Source of the DNA: Psettodes erumei
Taxonomy: Eukaryota > Chordata > Actinopteri > Pleuronectiformes > Psettodidae
Direction: 5' to 3'
Assembly: GCA_016785225.1 (NCBI GenBank)
Contig: JAFBJZ010000857.1
Coordinates: 930,001-994,000, forward strand
DNA: 64,000 nucleotides
The stretch's first letter is position 1, and every line of letters begins with the position of its first letter. The notes beneath the pieces are model-generated. The model was given only the letters and a program-made list of their open reading frames with translations. It did no database searches and was not told where the DNA came from. Made by a program: the position numbers and the translations under genes. This document shows positions 48,101-60,800 of this stretch, one piece after another.

Positions 48101-50978
48101 CTAGAACACCAAATGTGGATTAACTGTATTAAACTATGTTCAAGACCTCTTTTACTACCATTCAACATTAACAAAAAATAAATAGGTAAGAAATCAGAAA
48201 TGAAGCAGCTAAAACAAAAAAGTTCCTCTCACACAGTCTAAAACATTAAGTTATATTTTCTCTGTCTAATGCCTAATTTACATATTAAATCGCTCTGTGT
48301 TTTGATTTGGAATCTCTGAAAAGCGCTGCAGCAGCATCATGTAGCCCATTTGCGAATATGCTTATATTTTCCAATTACCTCTTATCTGATCTTAAATTAA
48401 ACAGTTCTGATTGAGATTCATACAGTATAAGCAGGCTATTGTGAGAAGTATGCAAGTGGATTTAAATCCAATGATTTACCATCATCTCTGTGCCAGAGGT
48501 GAGGCAAGACATTTTTTTTTATCAACTTCTTTCTTCTATGCTTAGCAGAATTAAGTTGACACTTTAAACAGGCAGGATTTTTCTTGTCTATAATTGAAGC
48601 TATGTGAACCTGAAGTACTTCTTTTAAAAAAGTTTGGTGAACTCTAATCCCAATCTGACACATTAAATCCTCAATCTTCCAAGAAGTGCTGAGACAACCA
48701 AAATGATAAGAAGAGGTAGTGTAGTTCCTTATCTATCAGTCTAACCCAGTTTCCTGCCCTGGAATTTCTCCACAGTAAAGAGCAGTAACAACAAGTTAAG
48801 GTGTTACATTGTTACATTATTTAGAATATCAGTAAAATTATATAAATTGAAAGGCTCTACATGTAAAATCCTGCTAAAACTTGTAACCAGCTGTCAGATA
48901 AATGCCATAGTGTAAAGAAGCATGAATAAGGAATACCTGTGTTGATGTTCTGAGTTCCACTAATGCAACTAGCAGGAAATTTAACCTTGTGTATTGCCTT
49001 TGTGTTCATGTCTGTTTTAGTTAAGTTGCAAAATTAAAGAAATGTATTTAAGGTCATCTTTGCACCTGCCTTTATTAAAAAAAGAGCAAATAAATGCAGA
49101 TATTCTTCATGCCCATGCTCATAAAAAGATCATCATCATATCATATAATTTACCCACCATTTGAGGAACTGATCAGGTTAGCGCTTCAGCTCTGCTTAAT
49201 CCTGGACTGCTGTCTTAAAAATCTGGGAAGAAGAGGTCCACGTGTACCCGCTGAGGATCATGCACTCATCTGTACACAGTATCCTTCACTGATCTCAAGC
49301 CTGAGGATCGCAGAAATGGAGACCTAGAGTGTCTCTGCAGTAAGGTTGCCCAGCGTTAGGAGCTAGAGCATACATATTTACAGTAAAATGTCAACTTCAA
49401 TGACTCACCAAGGGAGCCTCCTGCTGAATGTGTGTATTCAAAGAGAGGTAATTCCAGCTGAAATCTCATATAGGGCTGATGCAGTGGAGGAAAAGGAGAG
49501 GAATATGATTTGAACCTGGATCATTTTTCACTCCAGTGCCTCTGTGGCTGAGGGTTCAGTGTGAAAGGTTGCTTATTTTCCAAGTTGTTTCAGTCAGGCT
49601 GTTTCGTGCCCACATCCCCAGCAGAGGGGCCAGTGAAAGAAGCTGTGATTTGAGTTGTAAGGATGGCTGGGAGTGACACAGGGAATGAAAAACAGGAATT
49701 GGAAACCCCCCTTATCCATTCACTTATAAATACAGACCATCAATGCATTAGGATGGAGGGAAACTTGGTGATAGCATCAGAATCTGCTCTTCTGAACTGT
49801 GCCCACACAGACCTCACTGTATGTTTTTCATTACTCTGTCGACTGCCACAATGTGAGACTTTCATCGCAAGCCCCAAGTGAGGTCATGTCATCCAAATAC
49901 CTTGGCTGTTTTACCAAGTTTTTTCTCCATATTGCTAAATCATTCATTCTCTCATAACCATTTCAATTATTTCAATTAAAGAGCTTTATGACTTCATAAG
50001 ATGTAAATTGATACAAATCTCTCAAATTTATATTTTTACCAACACAGGCTAACAATTACATTAAATCAACACACTGCACCTTACATGACAAGTTGTGATA
50101 TAAAGCTTTAAAACACACACAGGACAGCTCGTTTTATAATCCATTTCATGTGTTCGCAAAGTCACAAACTGAAAGCTTTGCAGTGTAGTATCAACAGGAT
50201 AATAAGGCATGTTAATCCTCTTATGTACTGCATAGCATATAAAGCGATGCTGCCCTGGATTTTTATGTGGCATGTGGTGTGGTCAGTGTATCTTTAAAAT
50301 GTTATCTTCATAATGCTGGCTAATTGGAGTCTGGCTAAGCTTGAATGATATTGTCCTGCTTCATACAAGCCCACGGAAGAGCAGATGTCAAGGTACAGTG
50401 CGCCTGAAAAAGAAAAGAAAACCTTGCCTGCAGGACATGTCATAAAGAAAATAAAATGCATTTTGTCAATAGTCTTTGTAAAATTTCACAGTTCAGAAGA
50501 AAAACACACTGTTTCATTCCTTTGCTTCAGAACAGTGATTAAAATGCCAAAAGCACTGGTCTGTTTTACAATATAAATTAAAAATGAATGTCCACTGACC
50601 TTGGACAAACAGTCAACATCACTTCATTAAACCATTGGCAAAACACATCATAATCAAATTTTATTAAAAAAAAAACAAACAACAACAAAAAAAACAAACA
50701 AGTGGAACTCCACAGAACCATCTTGGTAAAGCTTTTTAGTGCTTCAAACTGTTTGATTGGGAAAAACAAACTCTCCATATTTAGGTTTTACATGATGTTA
50801 AACTCTGCTGTACACTGTCTCTCCCAGTGCTGGGTTTAGGATTTTTTTCTGTCTAAATCTCACTTCACCTAAAACCATCAAAAGGTGTTTTTATTTGTTC
50901 TGGGGCAAATGATTTTTTCTGTTAATTCAGTTGGATTTATCATTGTGTTTGTAGCCTGGATTACAAGTAGGTTATATG
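45194..50978. other. Unassigned sequence, no gene seen
   Basis: The longest frame is 127 codons on minus (47022-47405, internal text EEHGPLLSIPNLDKHDVFLI). It is complex and not repeat-like, but I recognise no domain and see no supporting splice sites. 45520-45700 has an unusual density of CAGC/CATCAGCACC words. A-rich low-complexity sequence lies at 50664-50700. Confidence 0.35.
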
Positions 50979-51013
50979 TTTTTTTTTTTTTTTTTTTTTT
51001 TTTTGGGGGGGGG
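50979..51013 (+). repeat. T26-G9 homopolymer junction
   Basis: Twenty-six T followed immediately by nine G, ending 7 nt before a Tc1-type terminal repeat. Either a natural homopolymer pair or a sequencing/assembly-prone spot. Confidence 0.9.
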
Positions 51014-51019
51014 TTCAGA

Positions 51020-51440
51020 TACAGTGGCTTCAAAAAAGTAGTCTGACCCATTCTTTTTTAGCTCACTTCATTGTCTGTAATACAATTTTATCTTTTGCCC
51101 ATCAATCAACACTCATTAAAAAGAAAACATGCTCCAGAGTTTATGTAATCTGAGACTGGGATGGTTTTACACCACAACAATGACAACAAGGAGACTGTCC
51201 TTGAGTGGCTGAGCCAAAACCCAGAATGAGACCCCATGCAAATCTATGAAGAGACTGAAAACCTCATGGCACTTCATAGATGCTTCACATCCAATCTAAC
51301 AGAAATTGAGAGGATCTGCAGGAAGGACCAATGTGTCAGACAGTCTTCAGACAGTCCATCAGCAATATCAGAACTCCAAAAGAGCAAGTAATACAGCTCA
51401 TCTCTACTGTTGAGTTCCTATATGACAAGGTGAGCCAGGG
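51020..51440 (+). pseudogene. Tc1/mariner fragment, lineage D: left terminal repeat fused to transposase C-terminus
   Basis: It starts TACAGTGGCTTCAAAAAAGT then AGTCTGACCCATTC, the outer end of a teleost Tc1 family. After about 130 nt it carries GTCCTTGAGTGGCTGAGCCA, AAACCCAGAATGAGACCCCA and AACAGAAATTGAGAGGATCT then GCAGGAAGG. These are the codons around the last DDE residue region (EWxSQxPD...) and the C-terminal helices, now with stops. The N-terminal two thirds are deleted. The same segment occurs again at 52887. Confidence 0.75.
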
Positions 51441-52886
51441 GAATTATGGTGAACCATCTTAAAAGAACAGTGTGTTGGGTTTTACTTCAATTTGCCACCT
51501 ATCTAAAAGTATATACAGTAACTGTAAATGATACTAGCCCTACTATCACAGTTGGACGATGAAGATAAAGGGTGTCATGGCTCATGACACACAGAAGTCA
51601 AATGGATGACTCAGTTGGGTATTGCAGGACAGCGAAAAGTGAGCAAGTGAAAGGCAAAGAAATAAATAAATAAAACCGGGTCAGGCAAAAAGTGGTCTAC
51701 AAAACAGGCAGGTACCAAAAAGATGGAAAGCCATGGCAGGGATTGCATGAAAGAAGATCCGCTTAGTGTAGTTAAGGTTGCAGATACACTTTGCATATGG
51801 TTTAGTAAATATCAGAAATAGTTAAAGGTCATCTCCCCATCACAATTTTTCCCTGGAAAATTGTCTGCAGTAATGTTAGACAGCTTCCCATTGTTAGTCA
51901 TATGTCACCAAATAATCCTCTGTGAGTGGAAAAATATATTTCTATCTGTGCATGCTGTATGTGGTAAAACAATTCTGCTGTTTTCAATACATTTCAGCAT
52001 GACTAGATTGTAAAGAGCTGTTCATACATGATCCAGTATGTGAGAACACATTGCAGGTGTCTAATGTGACACTCAAATGAAAAATAACTCCAAGATCAAA
52101 GAAGGATCATATGTTCACCTCTGATAAACACACAATACATGATTGATTAAAGGAGTGAAATGGACACAATCAGTGCTGTAAATGATCCATTCCATTTCGA
52201 GACAATGTTGACTTTGGCATGAGAACAAAACAAACACTTGCAATGCAAAGGTTCCACTATGGCAGGAGGGTCAGTGGCAGCTGGAAGAGTGGCCAAAAGA
52301 CTATCCAGTCAGATAAATGGAGATGGAAAATGACAGGAAGTTGGTTTACAGCTGGGAGCAGACTGAACAAGAGTTTCCGTTCTTTTTTAGTTACTGTGGG
52401 AAGCAAGCATTTCCCACCCATTGTGTTGAGTGGACTGTTAAAGCCCACAGGTTACAGGTTGCTGTGGCACCATCACCACACATTATACTTTAATAACAAA
52501 AGACCTGGCAATCAAATCTGCTTTCTTATGTGTAAACAAAGTCTTTTTGTTTTCTTTCTTTATGATGTGTCAACAGAAGAAGCAGAGATCTTCTGGAAGA
52601 AGTTCCTGTCAAAGTGGGCCAAAAGTGATTATGTACCTCGCAAAGCAAGGTGAAAGTAATCCACAATGCAGTTGGTCAGGGGTGTTATTTGTATGCACTG
52701 ATTATAGAAAATTTCTGAATTGATATCTGACTCGTATTCATCGCCAGAAGTTACATTATCTGATAGACAGTGTGAAAACTGGCATCACTTCTTGTTTGAG
52801 CAATAACTTTTCTTCTTCCAGTTCTTCTACTTCTGTAAATCTACTTAGAAATAAAAAAGTAAACCAGTAATATCTTTCTTTTCTAG
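51441..52886. other. Unassigned spacer between two Tc1 fragments
   Basis: 51540-51760 is A/G-rich and resembles 10370-10590 in texture (GGGTATTGCAGGACAGCGAA, AAAACCGGGTCAGGCA). A 144-codon plus frame (52219-52653) has no domain that I recognise. Confidence 0.3.
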
Positions 52887-53266
52887 TGCTGGGGTTTTAG
52901 CCAAAGCCCAGACCAGAGAGCATCTGTGGAGAGACCTGAAGATGTCAGTTTACTGACACTTCCCATCCAAGCTGATGGAGCTTGAGAGGATCTGCCAGGA
53001 AGAATGGGAGAAACTTCCTGAGTCCAGGAATGTAAAGTTTGGGAACACTCACCCAAGAAGACTCAAAACTGTAACTGCTCCCAAAGGGGTTTCTACAAAG
53101 AAATGAATTAAAGGTCTGAATACCTTTGTGAAGGAGAAATCATACTTTTTTTTATATTTTAATTTGGTTATCATTGATTATGTAGTATAGAATGATTGGC
53201 ACAAATGTAAATTTTATTAATGTACAATTAAATCTGCAGCATAATAAAGTGTGAAGGGGTACTGTC
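52887..53266 (+). pseudogene. Tc1/mariner fragment, lineage D: transposase C-terminus and 3' end
   Basis: AGCCAAAGCCCAGACCAGAG, ATCTGTGGAGAGACCTGAAG, GATGGAGCTTGAGAGGATCT, GAATGGGAGAAACTTCCTGA and CCAAGAAGACTCAAAACTGT give the end of the transposase. ATGAATTAAAGGTCTGAATA and a degraded terminal repeat AATAAAGTGTGAAGGGGTAC follow. The catalytic region around the third acidic residue is mutated and the 5' three quarters are missing. It is in the same orientation as the fragment at 51020. Confidence 0.8.
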
Positions 53267-53787
53267 TAGCTGATGGTGCACATTGTTGCCAGACATGTCA
53301 ACATTGTTTACTAAAAATAAGAAGACGTGGTCTGTTAAAAATGTAGATATTAATGATCAGAGTCCAAACAGCCTGAAGCTGCTCTTTATTACTCTGGACA
53401 TGATTTTGAGCAGCTATTTTAGTCCAAGCTATTGCCCTCACATCCAACAAGACCAGTCACTCATGAATTTCTCTCTTCTTGCATCACTGCTCCTCTTCTC
53501 ATCTCTCCTTATTTTTTTTTTCGTCCCAGTTAAACCCCTGTCAATTTTCTCTCTAATGATCCCTGACCCACACTGAAATTACCCAGCTGGAGGGGGTTCT
53601 ACAACTATTACTGGTACTGCCTAGTATTCTAGTGGTATAAAACATCTTCTGATTAGAAACAAAACAAAGCTTGTTTGAAGCATCCATTTTGTCAGCTATG
53701 ATTCATCAGTGCTTCAGAGCACCGACTGCCCAATACTAACTGTGGCTGGAGTATAAATGTGGGAGAGATGGGTGTGGGGTGTGTGTG

Positions 53788-53790
<3 letters not shown>
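53267..53790. other. Unassigned sequence before the GT microsatellite
   Basis: A 97-codon plus frame (53283-53576) is dominated by a Leu/Ser/Phe-rich hydrophobic run and has no other gene-like features. Confidence 0.3.

Positions 53791-53849
<59 letters not shown>
53791..53849 (+). repeat. (GT)29 microsatellite
   Basis: About 29 uninterrupted GT units ending in a G-run. The longest simple repeat in the window. Confidence 0.97.
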
Positions 53850-53851
<2 letters not shown>

Positions 53852-56247
53852 GGGGTCCAATTGAAAATGCTAACATCTGCATTTCCCTCAAGACTTGGCA
53901 GCAATGAAAGGAGCAACCTGATTTTCATTCAAAAAGAAAGCTAATGTTATTAAGGCTATATTTCCCCCCCCTCCCTTCCACCCTGCTTCCTCCTGCAGAC
54001 ATCTTCAGCAGCCCTCTCCCTCTGTTAGCAGGGGGCAAACACTGATCGCAAACATGTTTTCAGGGACTCACAGCCATTTCCTCTGTGAGCCCCAGACAAC
54101 ACCATGCATCACATTATCTCTTTTATTTCCCCTGTTTGCGGCTCCACGGGTGATTTGCTTGGAAATGAATGTTTGGGGAAGGGATTTACTGATATCCAGC
54201 ACACCTGGGTGTGTCCCACAAAATGAAATAGATACAGCATCTTAAAGTTTGTGTTCACACCTAACTGGTTCAGTGCAGTTTAAACTCTTAGCCTATTTAG
54301 CCTAGTTTGTTTAGGCATAATAGCACGACTCAACTGTAAAATACAAAATATATTTACTGATCAGTAACCACTCTTGTATGGATGAATGTAATGTATTATA
54401 CATGTAAGTGGTATGGCTTTAGCAATGGTAATGCCAGCAGGTCATCCAGGTTAGTCCAGACAGAAATATTAGATGAATTCAAGGGACCGGGTGTAAATAT
54501 TCATGTACTCCAGGGAACTATTACTAATGATTTAGTCATTACTTTTCTCTGGAGCTACAGTTAAAACACTGTGGCCTACACTTTGGTCCATCAAAAAAAT
54601 TTAATTAATGGCTGGAAGTCATTGAAATTTACTGTGAATATATATCATTCCCAAGAGATGAATCCTACGAATTCTGCTCTGTCATCAGGTCAAAAGGTCC
54701 ATGATAAAACTATCACAAAAGTCAGACTGAACACAAGCATGCTTTCTCCACCCTCATGATAAATTTACAATTTCACCCCCATAACTGCAGGCTTTTTCAG
54801 AATCAACATTATATTTTTTTGTGGAGTGAAGAGTCCATTGTGCCATTGTATCTGTAGGAGATTAGAGCATTAAATTTCACAGTTTTATGGCATTGCTTTG
54901 ACAGGTAGTATAAGCACCTAAACAGAGGCCAATAAAAAAGTCAGGAACTATAATCGAGTAAAAGTAAAGGTAGTCTAACTACTTCAGTTACACTGTGAAA
55001 GACTGACATGCAGATTAATGTTAAACACTTGCAGCAGGGCTGACTGTAGTTAAATGTTAGTATTAAAGTTTCTCTACTGTATTCTACCTTGCAGCATGTT
55101 ACTGCAATAATACTATGTACTGAATAACCATGCATTGCAGTATTTTATGGTTTTTAAGATAGACTACAGGTAACAGCTACACCTTCTATAAACTTAATTT
55201 AGAGGGAATTACCAGTTTTAATTGTATGGCAGATCAGCAAATACCAAATGACTGAGTTCAACAAATACAGAAATTGAAATCTTCAATGGAAAAGAAGATA
55301 AATTATAAGATTAATTATGTAACCCAACGCTTACTTAAAAAAGGCAACACTGACTAAAATACTTCTTGTTTGATACAAAGAAACTGGAATCCATTCATCA
55401 AGTGTGATAACATCAATCAGACTTGGTAATATGTTTGGGGGAATGATGTAGCTTACCACTCTGTGCAATTTATGGGATTTTTGCATGCATTTTGCACTGA
55501 AAAAACAGCGATACTAAAAGACAATAATGTACGAGGAGAGAGACTTCTGCTTTTCAACAAACAAACCAAAAATATGAAATTGAGGTGATTGGAGTGTTTT
55601 CTGGGGGGTTTTTTCCACAAAGTTGTGGAATATCTAGCCAGTCAGATTTGAATGGTTCCTCAGAGTGCCTCCATTAGACAAATATCTAATACAATATTTT
55701 TCAAAACACAATGGCAAGATACATCATTTCAAACTCTGTCAAAATCTGCAGTTTCATGCATTGGAAAACCAAGAAGTGACATACTTTGACAGTATATGAA
55801 GTAAATATCTGCAATTACAAATCAAAATGTTTGTAAGAGTTAAAAACACTGCACATATTCTGACTCAACTCAGCTTTAACTTTTCTTATTGCAAGCTTGT
55901 CTAAATGACCAGACAGAGGCCTCTTACAACATAAACAGGATACTGTGTGTCTTCTCAGAATAGAACTTATCTTGAGTCTATCCAGATTCTGCTAACCATT
56001 CTATACACAGTAACCTTAAAAGGCTCAACTGAACAACTGAACTCAAATCGTACCTGCTCTGGGACATGTTCCCTTCTTGTTTACATAAATAGTAGCTTCT
56101 CTGCAGTGTCCTACAGCAGGAATACTTAAGTTTTGAAGTGGCAGGAGAACAAGAATATGATTACACATTTATAATTTAAGACAACAAATGGAAAATAGCC
56201 ATGACTGCACTGATGTGAAGGGGCATGGGTAGAGAGCTCTCACTTAC
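53850..56247. other. Unassigned sequence; one complex block at 53985-54240
   Basis: 53985-54240 is complex, moderately GC-rich and free of repeat signatures (CAGGGACTCACAGCCATTTC, TGGAAATGAATGTTTGGGGA). It could be a conserved non-coding element. The rest shows nothing supportable. Confidence 0.25.
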
Positions 56248-56393
56248 CTATGAAACTGCTCACAAAGTCTATGAGGTTCTTGAGAAGAGCGGAGCCAAGG
56301 GGGCCCTTGAACGACTCTCCCTGTTCAATTGGAGGCAATCTTGCCCTGGCTGACCTTTATCCCTCCTTCTAGGTTGATTCCAATAATGTGTCT
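56248..56393 (-). other. Exon-like segment with a perfect splice donor, frame uncertain
   Basis: On the minus strand an acceptor-like CTACTCCATTTTTCAG precedes 56393, and an ideal donor GTAAGTGAG follows 56248. One frame begins HIIGINLEGGIKVSQGKIAS and then stops. Another gives RLPPIEQGESFKGPLGSALL then KNLIDFVSSFIG up to the donor. Both look protein-like but cannot be joined without a frame change, so this may be a decayed exon or chance. I do not recognise the family. Confidence 0.2.
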
Positions 56394-56681
56394 GAAAAAT
56401 GGAGTAGTTTGAGTTCAGAGTTTGGACAGAAGTAAATTTTGAAACTTTATGAAGTGTTCATGTTGTCAGGGTACAGAATGAGCATGATGAATCATGAGAG
56501 GAAGAGAACAGGGCAATTGGACAGCGCAAGCCTTACCTTTGAATGATTTCAAGTTTACAGGGAGCTTTTACTGTAGGCTGAATATGTATTACACTCAAAA
56601 CAGAGCAGCAAGCCTTGACACCAATGTTGTTTATGTCGTTGTCAATGTTTTGTTGTCTATAATAAAATATATATTTTTTTT

Positions 56682-56730
56682 AAAAACCCTCATCAATCTC
56701 CACTCAATACCCCATAATGACATTTTGCAC
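56682..56730 (-). repeat. Tc1-type terminal repeat remnant
   Basis: CCCTCATCAATCTCCACTCA then ATACCCCATAATGACATTTT reads, on the minus strand, as the CATTATGGGGTATTG...GATTGATG end found at the 3' side of teleost Tc1 elements. No transposase codons adjoin it. Confidence 0.6.
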
Positions 56731-57812
56731 ATGTATTATCTCAACACAGTCACAGTGATTGGAAGAATATCTCCATTGGTGAGATATTGTGTTCATGAGA
56801 AGGGAACAGATGCATGGACAACCCAAAAACATAATGCCTCTGGCCATGGCTGCTTATTTAAAACAATGATATATATAATCGGCCAATCAATGATTTTACT
56901 TTTTACTTGAAGTCCTCTTCTAATTGACTGTTTTACTGTGAAAAATCGGCAAATGTATTGTCTGACAGTACCTTCACATCATGAGAGCAAAAAAAACCTC
57001 AATGGAGTGAAAACATTTGAAACATACAACAGAGATATTCACAGTAAGGACAACACTGAAAGACATAGTGAATAGTGAAATTAATCACAAAGGTGATACA
57101 GGACAGGCAACATATTTGACTGCCTCCTCCTTTGACTGACTACCTACTTAACTTGTTACTCAGAGTATGTTGTTGTTGTGTCTAGTTGTTGTTGTTGGCC
57201 TGAGTAGGTTCAGTTGTACAAATGGAAAGCAATAATAAAGACTGTAGAGTAGGGAAACTAAATAACATAAATAATGAATAATTTGGGCACCAGAGAGGGG
57301 ATAATTCACCTGTCAATCTCAGGGTACATTACATTCTTAATGTTAAATTAAAAAGTGGATTAGTATTTCCCTAAGTAAAAAAGGTATGAAAAAAAGCAAT
57401 GAAATACAAATTATCGAATGGATAATGGATAAATGGAAGCCACTGTCAGAAGCTGGGACAAATTAAACTGGGCTGTGACTTATCTGAAAGCTGAACATCC
57501 AAGGCGCAGATGTCCGTAGGGGCTGCTCTGAGGATCAGCTCCTCTCTAACCACTCTCTAGCCTGGTTTTCTAAACTTTGATGCACTTCAGTGCTCTCTGA
57601 GGTTTAGGATTATTTTACTAAATATCACAGCTCCTTCCTTCTGTTTTTCTTGTCATGCTCGCTTCGCTCATCCATGCTTCCTTTGTTCTCTCTTGCCCTC
57701 TCACACCTGAGCTGAGATGAGTTGGTGATTCTCATTTAGCACCTCCTTTCCCCCTCCTGTTTTTGTTTTTTTTACTCCCCCTTTTTCCTGCTTTGCTACA
57801 AGACAACCTAAA

Positions 57813-57814
<2 letters not shown>

Positions 57815-57855
<41 letters not shown>
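57815..57855. repeat. (AT)20 microsatellite
   Basis: Uninterrupted TA/AT dinucleotides. A related TATACATATATATATACATA array is at 58275-58299. Confidence 0.95.
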
Positions 57856-57859
<4 letters not shown>

Positions 57860-60800
57860 ATATCTTTTTCTAATTTAAATCCACTGAATTACAGAGTGAT
57901 GAAAACATTACATCTGACTCAGCTCTGCCAGAGCCACACACTGATGCTTTAATATGTTTTTCCCCATTTATTTTGAAAGCAGCACACACCAATTTCAGAG
58001 AAAGTACAAATGACTGAGAAGTGCATGGTTTCAGGCAATGTGGCACTGGATCCAGCACTTGGATCACATTCACTTAGGTCCCATGTGTCAATCACAGTGA
58101 CAGACCTCCCCTCTGTTCCCATCATTGACTGCATTTGACAGAAAGAATCCTCCTCTTTTCATACACCCCAGTCAACTCCTGAGAACTTTGTCATTGCTAA
58201 TTCAAACAGGCTGAAATCATCTAAGCCCACTGGCAGGTTTAAAGAAAACAAGAATTTTACCTTAAATATGTGTGTATACATATATATATACATATATATG
58301 AGCAACCAAGCTGCTAAAATTTGCTTTCTCTTTATCTGAGCAATGATGCTGAGTTTATACTGTTAATTTTGTCTCAATGAAGTGTTTCTTAGTCCCTCCT
58401 GCCTCATTCTTTCTCCCAGAGTCTCAGATTGACACACTTATGGAGGAGCCCGCAATGAGCATGTTACACTTAATAATACTATTGGACTGGGGCATTCATT
58501 TATCCTTAACAAAGGAGCTGAAGAGACAATTCACAACCCCACACCCACACTCACCGCCACTCCTGTGGTCTCCCTCTTAACCATTGTTGTTTTGCACGAT
58601 ACATCTGAGCACACATCCCCATAGCCCTTCGGGCCTTCAGGATTAAAGTGTGGTACAAGAAGCCTTTCCGAACACTGTGCGATAATCAATTTGATGTTGC
58701 ATAAAGGTCATTTCATCCCCTTTTAAACAAATGGAGAACTCTGATTAATATTTCACACATTCATTGATTCTCAGTGACCTTTACATGAGAGAGGGGGTCA
58801 ATTATCTTACACAGAAAATCGTGAATGAGAGCGCTCCCTCTGCTGTGTTAATGTTTTAACTACCACATTCATCACAGTTATCAGGACAGGCATGAAGAAT
58901 TATATACTGGAGGAGTATGTTATTTTTTCCAACTGTGCTCCTTGATTTGTTTACTTCCAGCTCATACTTGGATAATTTGATGGGGCAGGGGAGCCAAAAC
59001 AAAGTTCACATGACATGGTAAACAGGAAGACTAAAGACCTGAGGTAGAAACACACAATGATGACAACGACACCTGAGGTGATACAGGATCTCTGAAGTCA
59101 CTGTAACCTAGCAATGTAGGCTTGTATGGCCAAGTGAAGGTAGTTTCCTGATAAAGGTTGGCTGGGTAAAGACACTTCGGAGGACTGCTTTGTTCACTGC
59201 ATCTTGTTAAAATAAAAATGCAATAATAAACTAAAAACCAGTCCAACAGTGCAGACCTCAGCCAAAGCTAAACATTTCCCCAGTGGAAGAGGATCAGTTT
59301 GTGATATTTTCTTGAGAGCATTGAAACAGTGTTTGCCCAGCAGTTAAACTACAAACTTGCTAATCAGGAGCTTGAACCCATGTGATATGCAACGTAACCA
59401 TCCAGCTATCGGGTCGTCCCACTTATTTCAAATCTTCACAATGGTGAAGACCAAGAGCTGGATCTGGCAAAAAATGACTTTCATGACTTTAGCATTATAC
59501 TGTTAAAAGACAAACAAACAAACAAACACAAAAGCAAATTCCTTGGTGCAGGTAGTAATTCCAATGATTTTTGCTTTGGCAGTCTTTTGTTTAGTGTTGA
59601 GCAACACAACAAGCAACAATTGCTCGTGCTATTGTCTCACATTAAAGGCGGTGCAGGACCTTAGATGGTGACTTCATGTGCAATATCTGGGCAGGAAGTT
59701 TTGAATTTTGCTCTGACAATATTTTCATTTGATTGTGTTTGTGTTGTAATGCTATGAAAATGCATTGCACATAATCCTGAATCTACCAACACAGGTTCAG
59801 GTAAACAAGAAAATAAAGGTGATTTGTGTTTGCATTAACCAAAAACAGCAAGATAAAATTGAAATGGGAGCTTAACAGGGAATAGACTGCTTAAAATATA
59901 CTGACAAAAAATGCGAAATTAGGACTTGAGGCCTCTCATTTATTAGTTACTATTTATAGTCACAGTGTGTTGAGTTCAATGAGAATGTGTTGCTCATAAA
60001 GGTGTGTTTTTCACTGGGTTTTTTTTTTTTGTTTTTTTTTTAATTTTCCCTGTTCCTGTGGATTCAACTGATTGGTGTCTGTCTGCAGTTTGTGTTAATT
60101 AGCCAGCGGCAGGGAGTGGATGTTGTCCTTGAATCTGTGTTCAAGGGTTCAAATTCTAGCACTTATATACATGTCTTTTTCTTCACTACATTGTATGTTT
60201 CTTCCAATTTTCACTTTGTCTGATCACACCAATTAAGTCATTGATTAATTTACTTGATTAAGTATCACAGTGGGCAGTCTGTTGTACTAGCAGCACAAAG
60301 GATAGCTTTGGTCACACTTGGGTCCAGTCTTTCCTCTTGCACTGCCCCCAGACAAACATGATATGTTTTGATTCATATTTGATTTTCAACTGTTCTTCAA
60401 ATACTTCAGATATGTCTGTTGATATTCTACAGTATTTTGGCATTTCTGCCAATAAAGACCATGAAAAGGCCCAAACCAACAGTGCCTTATGTATTGTATT
60501 CCTCATAATATTCAACAATGTTTTCTAAAGCAATAGTAAAACATACTTTTTTTACTGAGCACAACCTGTAATAATGCAGTAATGGACCTGAGTCACAAAT
60601 GACTCAAATTTGTGATTTCTTACCACGTTTGCCTGCTCTGTAGATAGAGAACCACTAATCTTTCAGTGTTGCTGAGTTTCATTAAATACCATCCAACTGG
60701 TGTATGATTGATGATTGAAGCTTCAGCAGAATTTAGTTAGTAACTAAAATCTCCACACATTGTCAAGTTTCCGCAAGCAGTCATTAGTCATACTCAAGGA

